From: Hemileia vastatrix
Taxonomy: Eukaryota > Basidiomycota > Pucciniomycetes > Pucciniales > Zaghouaniaceae
Assembly (NCBI GenBank): GCA_030280995.1
Contig: JASXTE010000014.1
Location: 6,028,156-6,092,155 of the forward strand
DNA: 64,000 nt
Direction: 5' to 3'
Program-made: the position numbers and the translations under genes
In this document: in pieces, positions 34,929 through 44,792 of the stretch
How the letters are laid out: the number at the start of each line of letters is the position of its first letter
Position numbering within the stretch: position 1 is the first letter of the stretch
Notes under the pieces: model-generated
What the model was told of the DNA's origin: nothing
Databases searched by the model: none
The model's input: the letters and a program-made list of their open reading frames with translations, nothing else

Positions 34929-36117
34929 TGTTTTTGTTAGTGAACTGGATCCTCTTAAGATTCAGTAAAAGAAAAAGGATGTACCAAAATTTTGTGATTG
35001 GTGTCCTGGTTGGGCTTGTCAAGTGGCTCATGTGTACACTGGTAATTTTGATGACAGGGCTGTACCCTTGGATGTTGTTTTGTTGGAATTTGAAGATTAT
35101 ACCTGGGGTCAGACTGGGTTTTATTTTATAATGGTTGAATATCTGTTAACCTTGGAGAGGACAGATATTTGTGATGATGATACTTGGGTGAAAATCAAGA
35201 GGAAGAGTCCTGGCTTCTATGTGTCAGGAAGGAGGTTGATGAGGAGGAGACATCTAAATCCTCAAGTGGCAGTGACTCAGAAGAAGGGTCAAGAGTTGGT
35301 GTTGAAGTCTTTGCATGAAGACCTTGGTCATAGAGGCTTTGGGGAGACTTATAGAAGAGTAGCAGACAGATTTTGGTAGGCAGGTATGAAGTTGGAGGTA
35401 CAGGGTTGGGTCAAATCTTGTAAAGAATTTTAAAGAAGAAGTCACTTGAAACCTAATGAGGATGGCCATGCTACTTGAGAATCAACTGTGTTTGGAAGAG
35501 TCAGTCTGGATTCTGACCATATTAAAGAGGGCAGGTATAAATAATTGATTGTTGAAAGGGATTATTTGTCTGGTTGGGTTGAGGCAGTGCCTCTGGTTAA
35601 TTTGACTGCCAAAAATGTGGCAAAATTTTTGAAGAAGGAACGGGTGTTTAGATATGGGTTAATGAAGTTGGTGACTGTTAATGGTGGGTCAGAGTTTGGA
35701 GCTGAATTTAAAGAAGCTGTGGAAAGTATTGGTTCTAAAGTCAGAGTGTCTACACCTAATTATCCTGAAGCTGAAGGCTTGGTTGAAAGAGGCCATAAAG
35801 TTATCAAGAATGCTCTGGTGAAGATGTGTGGAAATAGTGCTTAAAAGTGGAGGCATCATTAACCCTTGGTGTTATTTTCTGATAGGGTCACTGTGAAAAG
35901 GACAAATGGCTATCCCCCTTATGAATTAATGTTTGGGCAGAAAGCTGTTCTACCAGTGGATTTGGAAGCTCTCTCTTATCTTTAAATTGATTAGGATAAT
36001 GTGTGCTACACAGAATATTTGCTCTGTGCCAGGATGCAAAAGTTGGAATGTAGAGAGGAATGTCAAGAGAAGGCATACTTTAGAATGATGAAGATAAGAA
36101 ATGAATCAGTTACATAC
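34929..36117 (+). pseudogene. Family A integrase, N-terminal and catalytic parts
   Basis: The zinc-binding part survives in pieces: LKSLHEDLGHRGFGETYRRV (His residues) near 35310-35360, then VKSCKEF near 35410. The catalytic core shows VERDYLSGWVEAVPLVNL (first Asp), VTVNGGSEFGAEFKEA and PEAEGLVERGHKVIKNALV (Glu). The middle catalytic Asp, normally in a DGGxEF block, is Asn (AAT). Stops occur near 35379, 35433, 35479, 35542, 35844, 35865, 35983 and 35992. The frame is cut at 36117 by a solo LTR and continues at 37811. Confidence 0.82.
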
Positions 36118-37810
36118 TGTCAGGCTGAGGTCAAGTAAAAAGATGTGAACTAGCTTGAATTTTCAGTGTCTAGAAGATTTTAATGGTCCTATATGAATAA
36201 TGAAGTACAAATCCAATAAGTATTAAAATATAACTCAAATATAAGGGTCTCATTAATTTAAATCTCACTACTTATATATATGGCTTACAATTTTATAGTT
36301 TGTAGAAAAATAGATTTAATAATTCAGATACTATTAAAAGGCCTTATAAGTGCTATTGATATGTATTGTAATTGTATTGGTTATATATTTGATTTGTAAT
36401 GAAAACAAATGTAGAAAACAAGACTAAAAACCCTTTCCTTTTATACACAATAACCTCCCCAATGAACCCCTTAATTTACCAGATCTATACACAGTTAATG
36501 ACGCCTCATTCCATCTAATAGAAATTTCTAGCAACATAAAGAATGACCAGTAACATAATAGGGGGTATCAAAGTTACAAATGTGTAATTATTTAAAGGGT
36601 ATTTCACAACACAAAAAGAGAGCCACAAACTTGACATTAATCCTTAGTAAAAAGGTGTTTTGTGGCACAATATGGCATATTTTAAAAAATAATCATGGTT
36701 GATTTGGTTGAAAAAAGAGGTATTGTAAAATGGAAGATTTCTAACTTTGATACCCCCTAATTAGAATGATATCACCCACCAAAATCCTGTGGTAATAGGG
36801 ATATTCCATCAAAAATAAAGAATAAGCAAAAAATAGAGTATATGTGTGTTATACATTAAAATAAAAGATTAAAAAGGGAAAATTAAGACTAATAATTAAT
36901 CAATAAGTGGAATTAAAAGTAGAAATTTTGGGGCTAATAATGACATTATACTACATGAAATCCCTATTCAAAATTAAACAAAATTGACTGAGAAACCACT
37001 TAAAAACCCAAAAAAGGGTGTGAGATGTGGTATAACTACATGCAGTTCTTGGCAGGCGCTTTCACGGGTAAATCCTTGACCAATTTAGGCAAATTTAAGC
37101 ATGGTAGAGAATTAAAGCACCAAGATTGAGGTTATTAATGAAATTAGTGCATATAAAGAGGGTCAATGCATTTGTAATTAAGCTAGGACACTAAATAAGC
37201 ATCTGTCGCCTATTTTAGTGTGTTTCCCCACAGTGGGAATAGAATGTGGGGTAATTATAGTGTTTAAAAGCTAACTTTGCTAAAAATGAATCTATGCACA
37301 TAGAAAAAATGCAGGCAGTATGTGGCCAGTACACAGAAGCCATTTCTGGCATAAAAAACACCAAATTTGAAAAGTGTTATTTTTATGCATTTGAGTAGCC
37401 AAATAAATAGCCCTTATTAAGAAAAATTGAACTGTCAAAGCACATTTTTAATATTATTAAATTTATAGCGCATATAGTCAAATTTAAGTGATTTAAAGCA
37501 CATTTCTTGTTTTTCACATAAAACAATGAAAACAACAGGTTTAAATCTACTTAAAAATTATGTAGCCTTATATTTATGGCTCTTAAAATTAGCCTAACAT
37601 ATTCCAATTTAATATTTAGTACCTTAGACTTATCAAAGGTGGATATATGCATGTATATATGGTGTTATAATGGCATATTTTGTATTTTATCATAAATTTA
37701 CTTATGTATACTGTTTGTGTACTCTAATTTATTGATCCCATGTATAGTCCATGTGTTTAAAATAAATTATAAGTACTTTTTACTCAGTTCTGGAGATATC
37801 CCGGCTGACA
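36118..37810 (-). repeat. Family C solo LTR inside integrase of A
   Basis: On the plus strand it begins TGTCAGGCTGAGGTC and ends ATCCCGGCTGACA. The TATA box (TGTATAAAAGG) lies on the minus strand near 36440, so the LTR is in minus orientation. Flanks CATAC and GATAC are a 5-bp target duplication with one change. It includes the 199-bp MITE at 36560-36758. The same LTR without that MITE is at 49835-51334. Confidence 0.85.
36560..36758. mobile_element. 199-bp MITE with 17-bp perfect inverted repeats
   Basis: Its ends are AGGGGGTATCAAAGTTA and its exact complement, and it is flanked by AAT on both sides. Two other family C LTRs read CATAATTAGAG (58452) and CATAATTAAAC (in reverse orientation near 50895) at this place, with a single AAT and no insertion. 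The terminal sequence is shared with the Myb/SANT-bearing elements at 3307 and 9506. A 3-bp duplication and these ends point to PIF/Harbinger-type mobilisation. Confidence 0.92.
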
Positions 37811-38073
37811 GATACTGGGACAAGAAGTTGGCTAATTGACTCAGGAATCCCTTAAAACCTGATTGTTTGGATTTGGTGTATAATAGAAGTTTGGAGAGTC
37901 AGTGGGGGAAAATATTTGCTGACAGATGGAATGGACCTTACAGAGTCAGATATAAGGTTTCTGAGGGCTCTTATATTTTGGAAGAGTTAGATGGTTCAGT
38001 CTTAAAGAAGAGAGTGGCTGCTGATCAGGTGAAGAGATTTTACCCAAGAGGCACTAGAAGTGAAGAAGATTGA
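37811..38073 (+). pseudogene. Family A integrase C-terminal end
   Basis: The frame resumes after the solo LTR and reads LESQWGKIFADRWNGPYRV followed by YILEELDGSVLKKRVAADQV and a stop at 38071. RWNGPYRV is the GPF/Y-type module found at the end of Ty3 integrases. There is no chromodomain, unlike families B and E. Confidence 0.8.
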
Positions 38074-38160
38074 CTCCACAATGAGGATAAACTATGGACC
38101 ATTCTTTTAATTTTGGATTTTTGTGATGCTGTGAATCTGTTTTGTTGGAGACTTGTTTTT

Positions 38161-38640
38161 TAGAAGGTACCCATGGGTGGTGCTTCTAAATTTGATCTTA
38201 GCAAGTGTAGGGGTAACTGATGAGCTGGCTGCTCTGTAGAACAGTTACCCCAGATTGTCTGTTTCCAAACCCTTCTCTTAATTTTTTTGAACCCTAGTAT
38301 TGGTTTATCTTCACAGGTTTTAGTCCTCTATGACTTTAAACTGAAAATTCTTTTGGTCTTTAAGTGCTGGACTCTTCATGCTTATTGGTTTTGGTTAATT
38401 GTGTTGGATGTTGTGATTTTTTAGAAGGTACCCAGAGGGGGCTTCTAGATTTTATTTTGGAGAGTGTGGGGGTAACTGATGAGCTGGCTGCTCTGTAGAA
38501 CAGTTACCCCAAAATGTCTGTTTCAAGTATTTTGTTTGTCCTAGTTGAATCCTAGTTCTGGTTTTGTTATTCAGGTTTTGAGTCCTCTATGAAATTAAAC
38601 TGGCTTGGGACTGGCTTCTTTATCCCTGGTCTATTTGGAT
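38161..38640 (+). repeat. Tandem duplication with hairpin, family A tail
   Basis: Two units of about 258 bp (from 38161 and 38420) each contain TAGAAGGTACCCA, CTTCTA, then GGGGTAACTGATGAGCTGG and CTCTGTAGAACAGTTACCCC. The outer parts GGGGTAACTG and CAGTTACCCC pair as a hairpin. A third, more diverged copy lies at 41746-41900. The purine-rich run before each TGTGGGGGTAAC resembles a polypurine tract. Confidence 0.75.
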
Positions 38641-38879
38641 TGGTAGTGGATCATTGGTGGTCTCCCATCATTTTTACTTATTGGAGCAAGCCCACCCAGT
38701 GATCATTTCCTTGGACTGGACTTTTGATGGAGCCCAATTTTTTTCTTTTTTTTCTTTGAATTTAGTTTATATGGTTGTGTTAGATAGAAGTTTTAGATTA
38801 TTTTCTTTTTTCTCTTTTTTTCTTTTAATTTTTTTTAAGAGGGTTATTAAGATATAAAGAGGGAAAAATCACAAATTAT

Positions 38880-39180
38880 TTTATATGGTGTCACCACATC
38901 AGGGTCACCTGGATATGGGCAAGCATTGGTGAAGAAAGGCTCATATATTGGCAAGGCAATTCTATTTTCTTTTCTTTATACTTATCTTATTTTTTTATTA
39001 TTTACTTGATTTTCTATTCATTCTATCTTATCTTTATTGATATTATTTTTTTAAATTTATTTTTATCTCAATTCATTTAAAAATTATTTAATGGTGTATC
39101 CACATCAAGGTGCACTTGGATGTGGGTAAGGTATCAAGAAATTAGCTCATCAATTGGCTGGGGATACCATTTGTAATTAT
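38880..39180 (+). repeat. Second tandem duplication, family A tail
   Basis: Two units of about 210 bp share TGGTGT(C/A)(A)CCACATCA, GGATGTGGGxAAG and GCTCATxxATTGGC words (38887-38960 and 39092-39165). Confidence 0.65.
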
Positions 39181-39308
39181 TACTTATTTCATCTTATTAT
39201 TATTCATTTCATTCTAATTTTTCAGCTCTCATATTTTGTTGGGCAATTTTGTTTATTTATTTATTTTCAAGTTTTTTTAGTATGTTAATAGTTTAGGTAA
39301 TAATCAGC

Positions 39309-39526
39309 AAAAATAAAAATAAAAATAAAAATAAAAATAAAAATAAAAATAAAAATAAAAATAAAAATAAAAATAAAAATAAAAATAAAAATAAAAATAA
39401 AAATAAAAATAAAAATAAAAATAAAAATAAAAATAAAAATAAAAATAAAAATAAAAATAAAAAAAAATAAAAAAAAATAAAAAATAAAAAAAAAATAAAA
39501 AAAATAAAATAAAATAAAAAAATAAA

Positions 39527-39557
<31 letters not shown>

Positions 39558-39878
39558 TAGAAATAGAAATAGAAATAAAAATAAAAATAAAAATAAAAAT
39601 AAAAATAAAAATAAAAATAAAAATAAAAATAAAAATAAAAATAAAAATAAAAATAAAAATAAAAATAAAAATAAAAATAAAAATAAAAATAAAAATAAAA
39701 ATAAAAATAAAAATAAAAATAAAAATAAAAATAAAAATAAAAATAAAAATAAAAATAAAAATAAAAATAAAAATAAAAATAAAAATAAAAATAAAAATAA
39801 AAATAAAAATAAAAATAAAAATAAAAATAAGAATAAAAATAAAAAAAAATAAAAAAATAATAAATAAAAAATAAAAAA

Positions 39879-39909
<31 letters not shown>

Positions 39910-40044
39910 TAAAAATAAAAATAAAAATAAAAATAAAAATAAAAATAAAAATAAAAATAAAAATAAAAATAAAAATAAAAATAAAAATAAAAATAAAAAT
40001 AAAAATAAAAATAGAAATAAAAATAAAAATATAAAAATATAAAA
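39309..40044 (+). repeat. Long (AAAAAT)n microsatellite
   Basis: About 735 bp of nearly pure AAAAAT hexamer, roughly 120 units, with a few interruptions near 39465-39540 and 39840-39885. Reading it on the minus strand gives long Ile-Phe and Tyr-Phe runs that are not a gene. Confidence 0.97.
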
Positions 40045-40249
40045 AAAAGTAAAACAAATTTTGTATATATATCTGCTAATTATTATTGTTCTCTCTATTT
40101 AGTGAATTATTAATTTCTTTTTTTTAATTTCTGGAAGAAGAAGCCTCTAGTAGTTGGTCCGGATGATGTTGGCATTTTTTCTTTTTATTGGGATTGGAGG
40201 AAGAACTGTGTTCTTTGTGGTGTAGGCATCTGGAAAGAGTATATGGATT

Positions 40250-41445
40250 TTAATGGTCAGGAACCGGATTGGAAGGTAAATTTTGGGTAGAAGTAGAAGA
40301 GGCTGGGATGGATTGTTGGAAGGTGTGCTTAATTATTCTAGAAATCTTCCATTGGTCATCAAGAAGTTGTTTCCTCAGATTCTTCTCAAATTCATTCAAT
40401 GGACCATGAAAAGCAAAGGCTTTAAGAATGTTTGAACACATCATACTTAGGTGTTGCCTCAAATTGGTGTAATTCAGTGTCAATGTGTTTTGTAGAGGTT
40501 GACCAATCCCAATTGCAGTTTTAGGAGGCGGGGTGCCAAATAAACAGAATAATTGGATCAGTAATTGTTTTCTGTTGTAGAAATTGGATACTGGTGGTGG
40601 AGTAGCAAGTTGGTTGTAGGATGGAGCAGGAGAAGGTGACCTGGAAGCTGACTGGGATCTTCTGGATGATTATCTGGAAGAAATGGAACTTTCAGATGAG
40701 TAATTGGCTGGCAGAGGAGAGGTGTAGTTAATTCTTCTTGTTTGAGAGGGATATTTGGGTCTGGGAGCAGTGTTTGGTGCTCTGGTGCCTTCTTGAGGTC
40801 CTCTGGCAGGTCTTCTTGAAGTTTTGGAATTTTTGGCAGTTTGTATGAAGAAATTGTTGTGTGCATTGCTCTGAGAGAACTAGGAGGTTGTTGCATGGAG
40901 TTGTTGGTGTTTAATGGTGCAATGTGGCTGTTTTCTGATTGAATTTGGAGGTTTGGAGCCTGATTTTTGCTTTCCAGCAAGATGAGAGGGTGGCCCAATG
41001 TCAGGCAGGCCACCTGGACACAGTCTAGCAGCCTGGGAGCTAATTTTGAAGCTGTTTTAGCTGAATTTACTGAGATAAAGGCTGTTTTTTGAGATGATAA
41101 AGAAGGTATTTTGGAGAGTGTTTTGGGGATGGAGCAGTGTGATCTTCTGGATGTAGCTGAAGATAAAGAAGAGGAAGCAGGAAAAGGTTCTGGGGACCTG
41201 GTAGGATATCTAGAGATCTATTTGTGTGAAGGTGAAGGTGGTGGTATAGGATAATTGGAGTCTCTTTCACACTTTTTCTTTTTGGAGTTACAAGAATCAC
41301 AGGCCCTGTTGTAGAGTTTGGCTTCAGGTGTTGGAAGAGTGAAAGTGCAAGGGCAGCACATGTGGATACAAAGTTTGAAATCATAGTCCTTGGGAGCAGT
41401 GAAACAAGGAAGGTCTGATGGGTCAAAATCTGGAGATCTGTCCAT
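40250..41445 (-). pseudogene. Antisense Zn2Cys6-like gene in element A, copy 1
   Basis: The start is ATG at 41445 (MDRSPDFDPSDLPCF), or further upstream at 41589. The minus frame stays open to 40558 apart from one TAG near 41217. Residues near the start read LCIHMCCPCT, then after 15 residues CDSCNSKKKKCERD. The spacing is [F]-x2-C-x6-C-x15-C-x2-C-x6-C, a Zn2Cys6-like pattern with the first Cys replaced by Phe and a basic loop in the second half. The rest is Pro/Ser/Leu-rich. A final piece in another frame (40483-40250, LNEFEKNLRKQLLDDQWK) may be a last exon. A TATA-like ATAAAAGG lies on the minus strand at 41585-41578. It is antisense to the element, between integrase and 3' LTR, as in element B. 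Confidence 0.5.
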
Positions 41446-41599
41446 TATCTGTGATGGGACAACAATGAGGAGAAAAGAGATGAAAGAAAATTTTTTATCA
41501 GTGATGGGTAGATGATGAAGGGAAAGTGGAAGCTCAGTAGGGTGGTTGCAGAGTATTGTACATGGAATTGGCTCTTTCCTTTTATGCAAATTGTGGCAA

Positions 41600-42010
41600 G
41601 TTTGTCAAGACTTTAAACTGAACACTGTGGTCAGTCCATAAAGACTTTAAACTAAAGAATGTTATAGTCCCCCAAGACTAAAACTGAGGATGGTTTGATG
41701 GTTGATTCCTTCATGACTATTAACTGATAATGTGGTGTTGGTGTGATTCTGGCAGAGGGAATCCAAAGGGGGAGTCTTTAAATTTAGTTAAGGCAAGTGT
41801 GGGGGTAACTGATAAGCTGGATGCTCTGTAGAAACGTTACCCCAGAATGTTAGTTTTTTTTTGGTCTTTAATTGTTTGATCTCTGGTTCTGTCTTTATGA
41901 TTTAGGTTTTGAGCCCTCCAAGACTGTAAACTGAGGGTTTTTGAGTCCCCCAAGACTTAAAACTGAGGATGAGTCCCCCAAGACTTTAAACTGAGGAATT
42001 TTTTTTATGG
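41600..42010 (+). repeat. Short repeats AGTCCCCCAAGACTTTAAACTGAGG
   Basis: Five or more imperfect copies of a 25-base word (core CCCAAGACTTTAAACTGA) occur at 41618, 41648, 41672, 41910, 41945 and 41970. Single copies lie near 38335 and 38590. A third hairpin unit GGGGGTAACTGATAAGCTGG is embedded at 41810. Confidence 0.7.
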
Positions 42011-42039
42011 TTGGCTACATTCAGGAAGTCTGGAGAATG

Positions 42040-42678
42040 GTCAATTTTTTTATGTCTAAGTTAAGAATTTCAGGAAAAAATCAATTACAGAAGAGATTCA
42101 AGAGATGAAACAAAGTGTTCAGCATTAGTCTTGAGCTGGTGGATGAGGTGTCTTCTTCTCTCAATTTCCTGTGGATCTTTGGCAGGAGTGGATTGGAAGT
42201 AGTTTAGAATAAGATGTTTTTGTTGAGAAGAGTGTTGATGAAATTTGTCCTTGATGGTGGGCAATTGATTGGGTGGTGATGTTTAAATGGTTCCCACATT
42301 ATCATCATCACTGTCTGGATGGGAATGAACTGGTAATTCATCAGCTTAAGTTTCAGTATGAAGAAGTATTGGTTTTACCATCAGAAGGACAAGGTATGGT
42401 AGATCTAGTGGTTGTAGTGGTGTTGGCACTATTTTTGCAAGGGTTTAACTTGTTGATTAATCTGGGTATCAAGATGGAAGGCCTAGATCTTTTGGTTTTT
42501 CTGGGAGATGGACCAGGTTGAGGGGGAGGTCAATCTGTTGCAGATGATAATAGACCAGGTCTGGAGAAAGATTTCTTTCTGGAATAGCAGGCATCACAAG
42601 CATTTCTGTTTGGATGATTGGTGGTGGTGTTATGGTGCAGATGAGGTTATGGTCAATACAGTATTGACAGGGACCCAT
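42040..42678 (-). pseudogene. Antisense Zn2Cys6-like gene in element A, copy 2
   Basis: ATG at 42678 (MGPCQYCIDHNLIC) lies 81 bases from the 3' LTR. The first half shows C-x2-C-x6-C. About 15 codons on, in a shifted frame near 42590, CDACYSRKKSFSRP gives C-x2-C with Phe at the place of the last Cys. It aligns with the CDSCNSKKKKC segment of copy 1, so the antisense gene start is duplicated in this element. Stops break the frame from 42468 on. Downstream minus-strand pieces such as PQEIERRRHLIHQLKTN (near 42130) may be its tail. Confidence 0.45.
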
Positions 42679-42748
42679 TTCAGAGATTGATTATGAAAAA
42701 TGTGTGAATATGGTGGTTTGGTGAAGGAGAATGCCGAAATTCTCAATT

Positions 42749-42758
42749 GGAGGAAGGA
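42749..42758 (+). promoter_or_regulatory. Polypurine tract of family A
   Basis: GGAGGAAGGA ends directly at the 3' LTR start (TGTGG at 42759), as expected for the plus-strand primer of an LTR retrotransposon. Confidence 0.7.
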
Positions 42759-44792
42759 TGTGGTCTTCCAACATTTGCAGAGGCTTTTGTTGGTTTGTTT
42801 GGTGCTGTTTTTGTATGTCTTAATTGACATTGGTCAAATAATTACGTGTTCTTTTGGTTTTATTCAGTGAATTTTGGGACTATCAGTATGTGGGTAATAC
42901 CGTTGGATAGCCCCAGTTTTTCACTATATTTTATGTCTTTCTGACTTTTTTCATATTCTATGTTTTAAGGGGTCATTTCATAATTTTTCATTTCTAAAAG
43001 ATAGCTGTTTAATTTTGTTTTTTGTGTTTTACAGGCTAACCTTAAGTTTTTAGGGCTAAGTGCTTAGTACCATTAAGTAGAGCTAACTTGGCTCTATATT
43101 TTATGTCCCAATGTTGTCATAGCTTAATTTTGTGTTTTAAGGGTTTTAGTGGTGGTGGTGGATTTTTCTAACTATTTTGGGCTTTATTGGAGGTTTTTGG
43201 TGGTTTTCTGGCTTCAGGGAGGTCTGGCAGCTTCTAGTCAGGCCGCCCGCCTTGGTTATAGAAGCCTGGGAAGCGTTTCTAGAGGGTTTTTATTCAATTT
43301 GGCTGTCAAAAGCGCCAAATTTGTTGCTGTGCATGGATTTTCTAGAAGGTGGTGGGTGTGTAAATACAAAAGAAGACAGTTTGGGGAAACTTTGTGGTTA
43401 TCCAAACCTCGGCAGGCCTTTGGAGTGCATATTTGGGGGTATTTGGTATGTATAATGTTATTGGGATTATGGTGTTATTAGTGGATTTTTTCATCTTTAG
43501 GTAATATTTAGTAGAGTTTATGGAGGCTTAAGATAGGGTCACTTATTATGTCTCAGCTTAATTTCCTTTCTTTTCTCTTCATTTTGGTATCCCTATGGGT
43601 GGTTACCTTGTTTTATAGGGTAGTTATGGTGTTGTTATTGGTATTTATCAGATGTTTATTGCTTGGGGGTGCTTATGTAGGCTTAAGCTAGGGTAACTTA
43701 TTATGTTTCAGCTTATTTTCCTTTATTTTCTTTTCATTTTTGTATGTCTTAAGTGTGTTTATCTTGTTTATTAGTGAAGTTATGGGTTTTTAGGGTTTTT
43801 ATGGTTTTTATGGGTTGTATGGGTGTTTTAGGGCCTAGAAGCGGCCCGCCCGCACCTAAGCAGCTTTCCAGCACCTAAGCGGAGGCCCCCCTTGAAGTGG
43901 GGTGCCCGCCTGGGCGCTGGGGAAGCGCTAAAATGCACTTTTATTCATGAAAAAGGCTGGGAAAGCTGGATTTTGGGCAGGGAATTGGTCAGGGTGGTCT
44001 GTGCACTGGCTGTATGATGCGTGATGGGAAGATTTTTAGGAAATCATCTTATCTCTTTACTCATCACCTCTCTGTTCATCAATGTCTCATTGGCTTGTGT
44101 TTTGTTGGAATATACTATTGTCAATTTCAACTCTTTCTGGTAGTCTGTCTGGGACTATTATCTTCACTTTTAAAGAGGTCAAGAGTGTTTAATTAGAGGG
44201 TCTAGCAAACAGATCTCCAATTTGCTTTAGAAATTAAATCTCACTCTATTTTTCTAAAGGGACAGGGGATTTTCTCTCTGGTTTTTCTCCAACTCCCTTG
44301 GTCAAGGCCTATAGCTAGTACTATAGGATTGTCTACAACATTAATTATCATACATCCATCCGGTAGTTATATCTTTGTTTCTCACTCAGTTTTCAATGTT
44401 TTTTTGCCACAATTGGCTGTGTTTGTTGCAAGGTTAGTTCTTCATTTAACTCAACTTTGGCAACTGGTTTCTCTGGTGTAGCTTTGCAACCTGAATCAAG
44501 TATTATTGCTGTTTTCTGTGCAACAAGTGCACAGTGTTTTGTTTTTTCTGGTGTGGATCTTTCTGCATTTTAGGTTTCTGGTTATTTTGTTCTCAGTGGT
44601 CTGCTATTGGCTACTGTCTTGACTTGTAAAGCAGTCAAGAAGTGTGTTGGAAGGGGTATAGTAACAGTCTCTAATTTGCTGTAGCAAGAAAATCTCACCT
44701 GGTATTTCTCAAAGAGACAGGGGGTTTTCTCTCCAGTTTTAATCAAACTCCCTTGGTCAAGGCCTATGGCTAGTACTATAGGATTTTCTACA
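42759..44792 (+). repeat. Family A 3' LTR, interrupted
   Basis: It starts TGTGGTCTTCCAACATT and ends GGATTTTCTACA, followed by ATGT, which equals the four bases before the 5' LTR. Taking out the A' solo LTR leaves about 1085 bp, the length of the other two A LTRs. Confidence 0.82.
43393..44337 (+). mobile_element. Solo LTR A' inserted in family A 3' LTR
   Basis: It starts TGTGGTTATCCAAACC and ends AGGATTGTCTACA, both like family A ends, but the interior is different, so it is a sister family. The flanks are ACTT and ACAT. The uninterrupted LTR at 59392 reads CAACTTTAATTATC, so the original target was ACTT and the duplication is 4 bp. It contains a G+C-rich segment (43835-43930) with CGGCCCGCCCGC and two CACCTAAGC words, unusual in this AT-rich window. 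Confidence 0.8.

Larger units (their letters stand above)
19746..44792 (+). mobile_element. Family A Ty3/gypsy retrotransposon, with nested insertions
   Basis: This composite runs from its 5' LTR (19746-21080) to its 3' LTR (42759-44792). ATGT lies directly before and after it, a 4-bp target duplication. Inside, in order, are gag, protease, a repeat-bearing linker, reverse transcriptase, RNase H, integrase, and a 4.7-kb tail with antisense frames and tandem repeats. It has been hit by a MITE (20701-20950), element B (23311-31714), solo LTR C (36118-37810) with its own MITE, and solo LTR A' (43393-44337). Without these it would be about 13.7 kb. Stops and frameshifts throughout show it is dead. 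The RT motif FIDDGGIKG places it with the basidiomycete Ty3 group that has FIDD or YIDD followed by a GP-like turn. Confidence 0.85.

Noticed and set aside
39293..40057. 254-codon minus-strand frame of alternating Ile/Phe and Tyr/Phe
   Set aside because: It is only the translation of the (AAAAAT)n microsatellite.
41067..41426. 119-codon minus-strand frame
   Set aside because: It overlaps the cysteine-cluster antisense frame in another phase and has no motif of its own. The cysteine-bearing frame is the better candidate.
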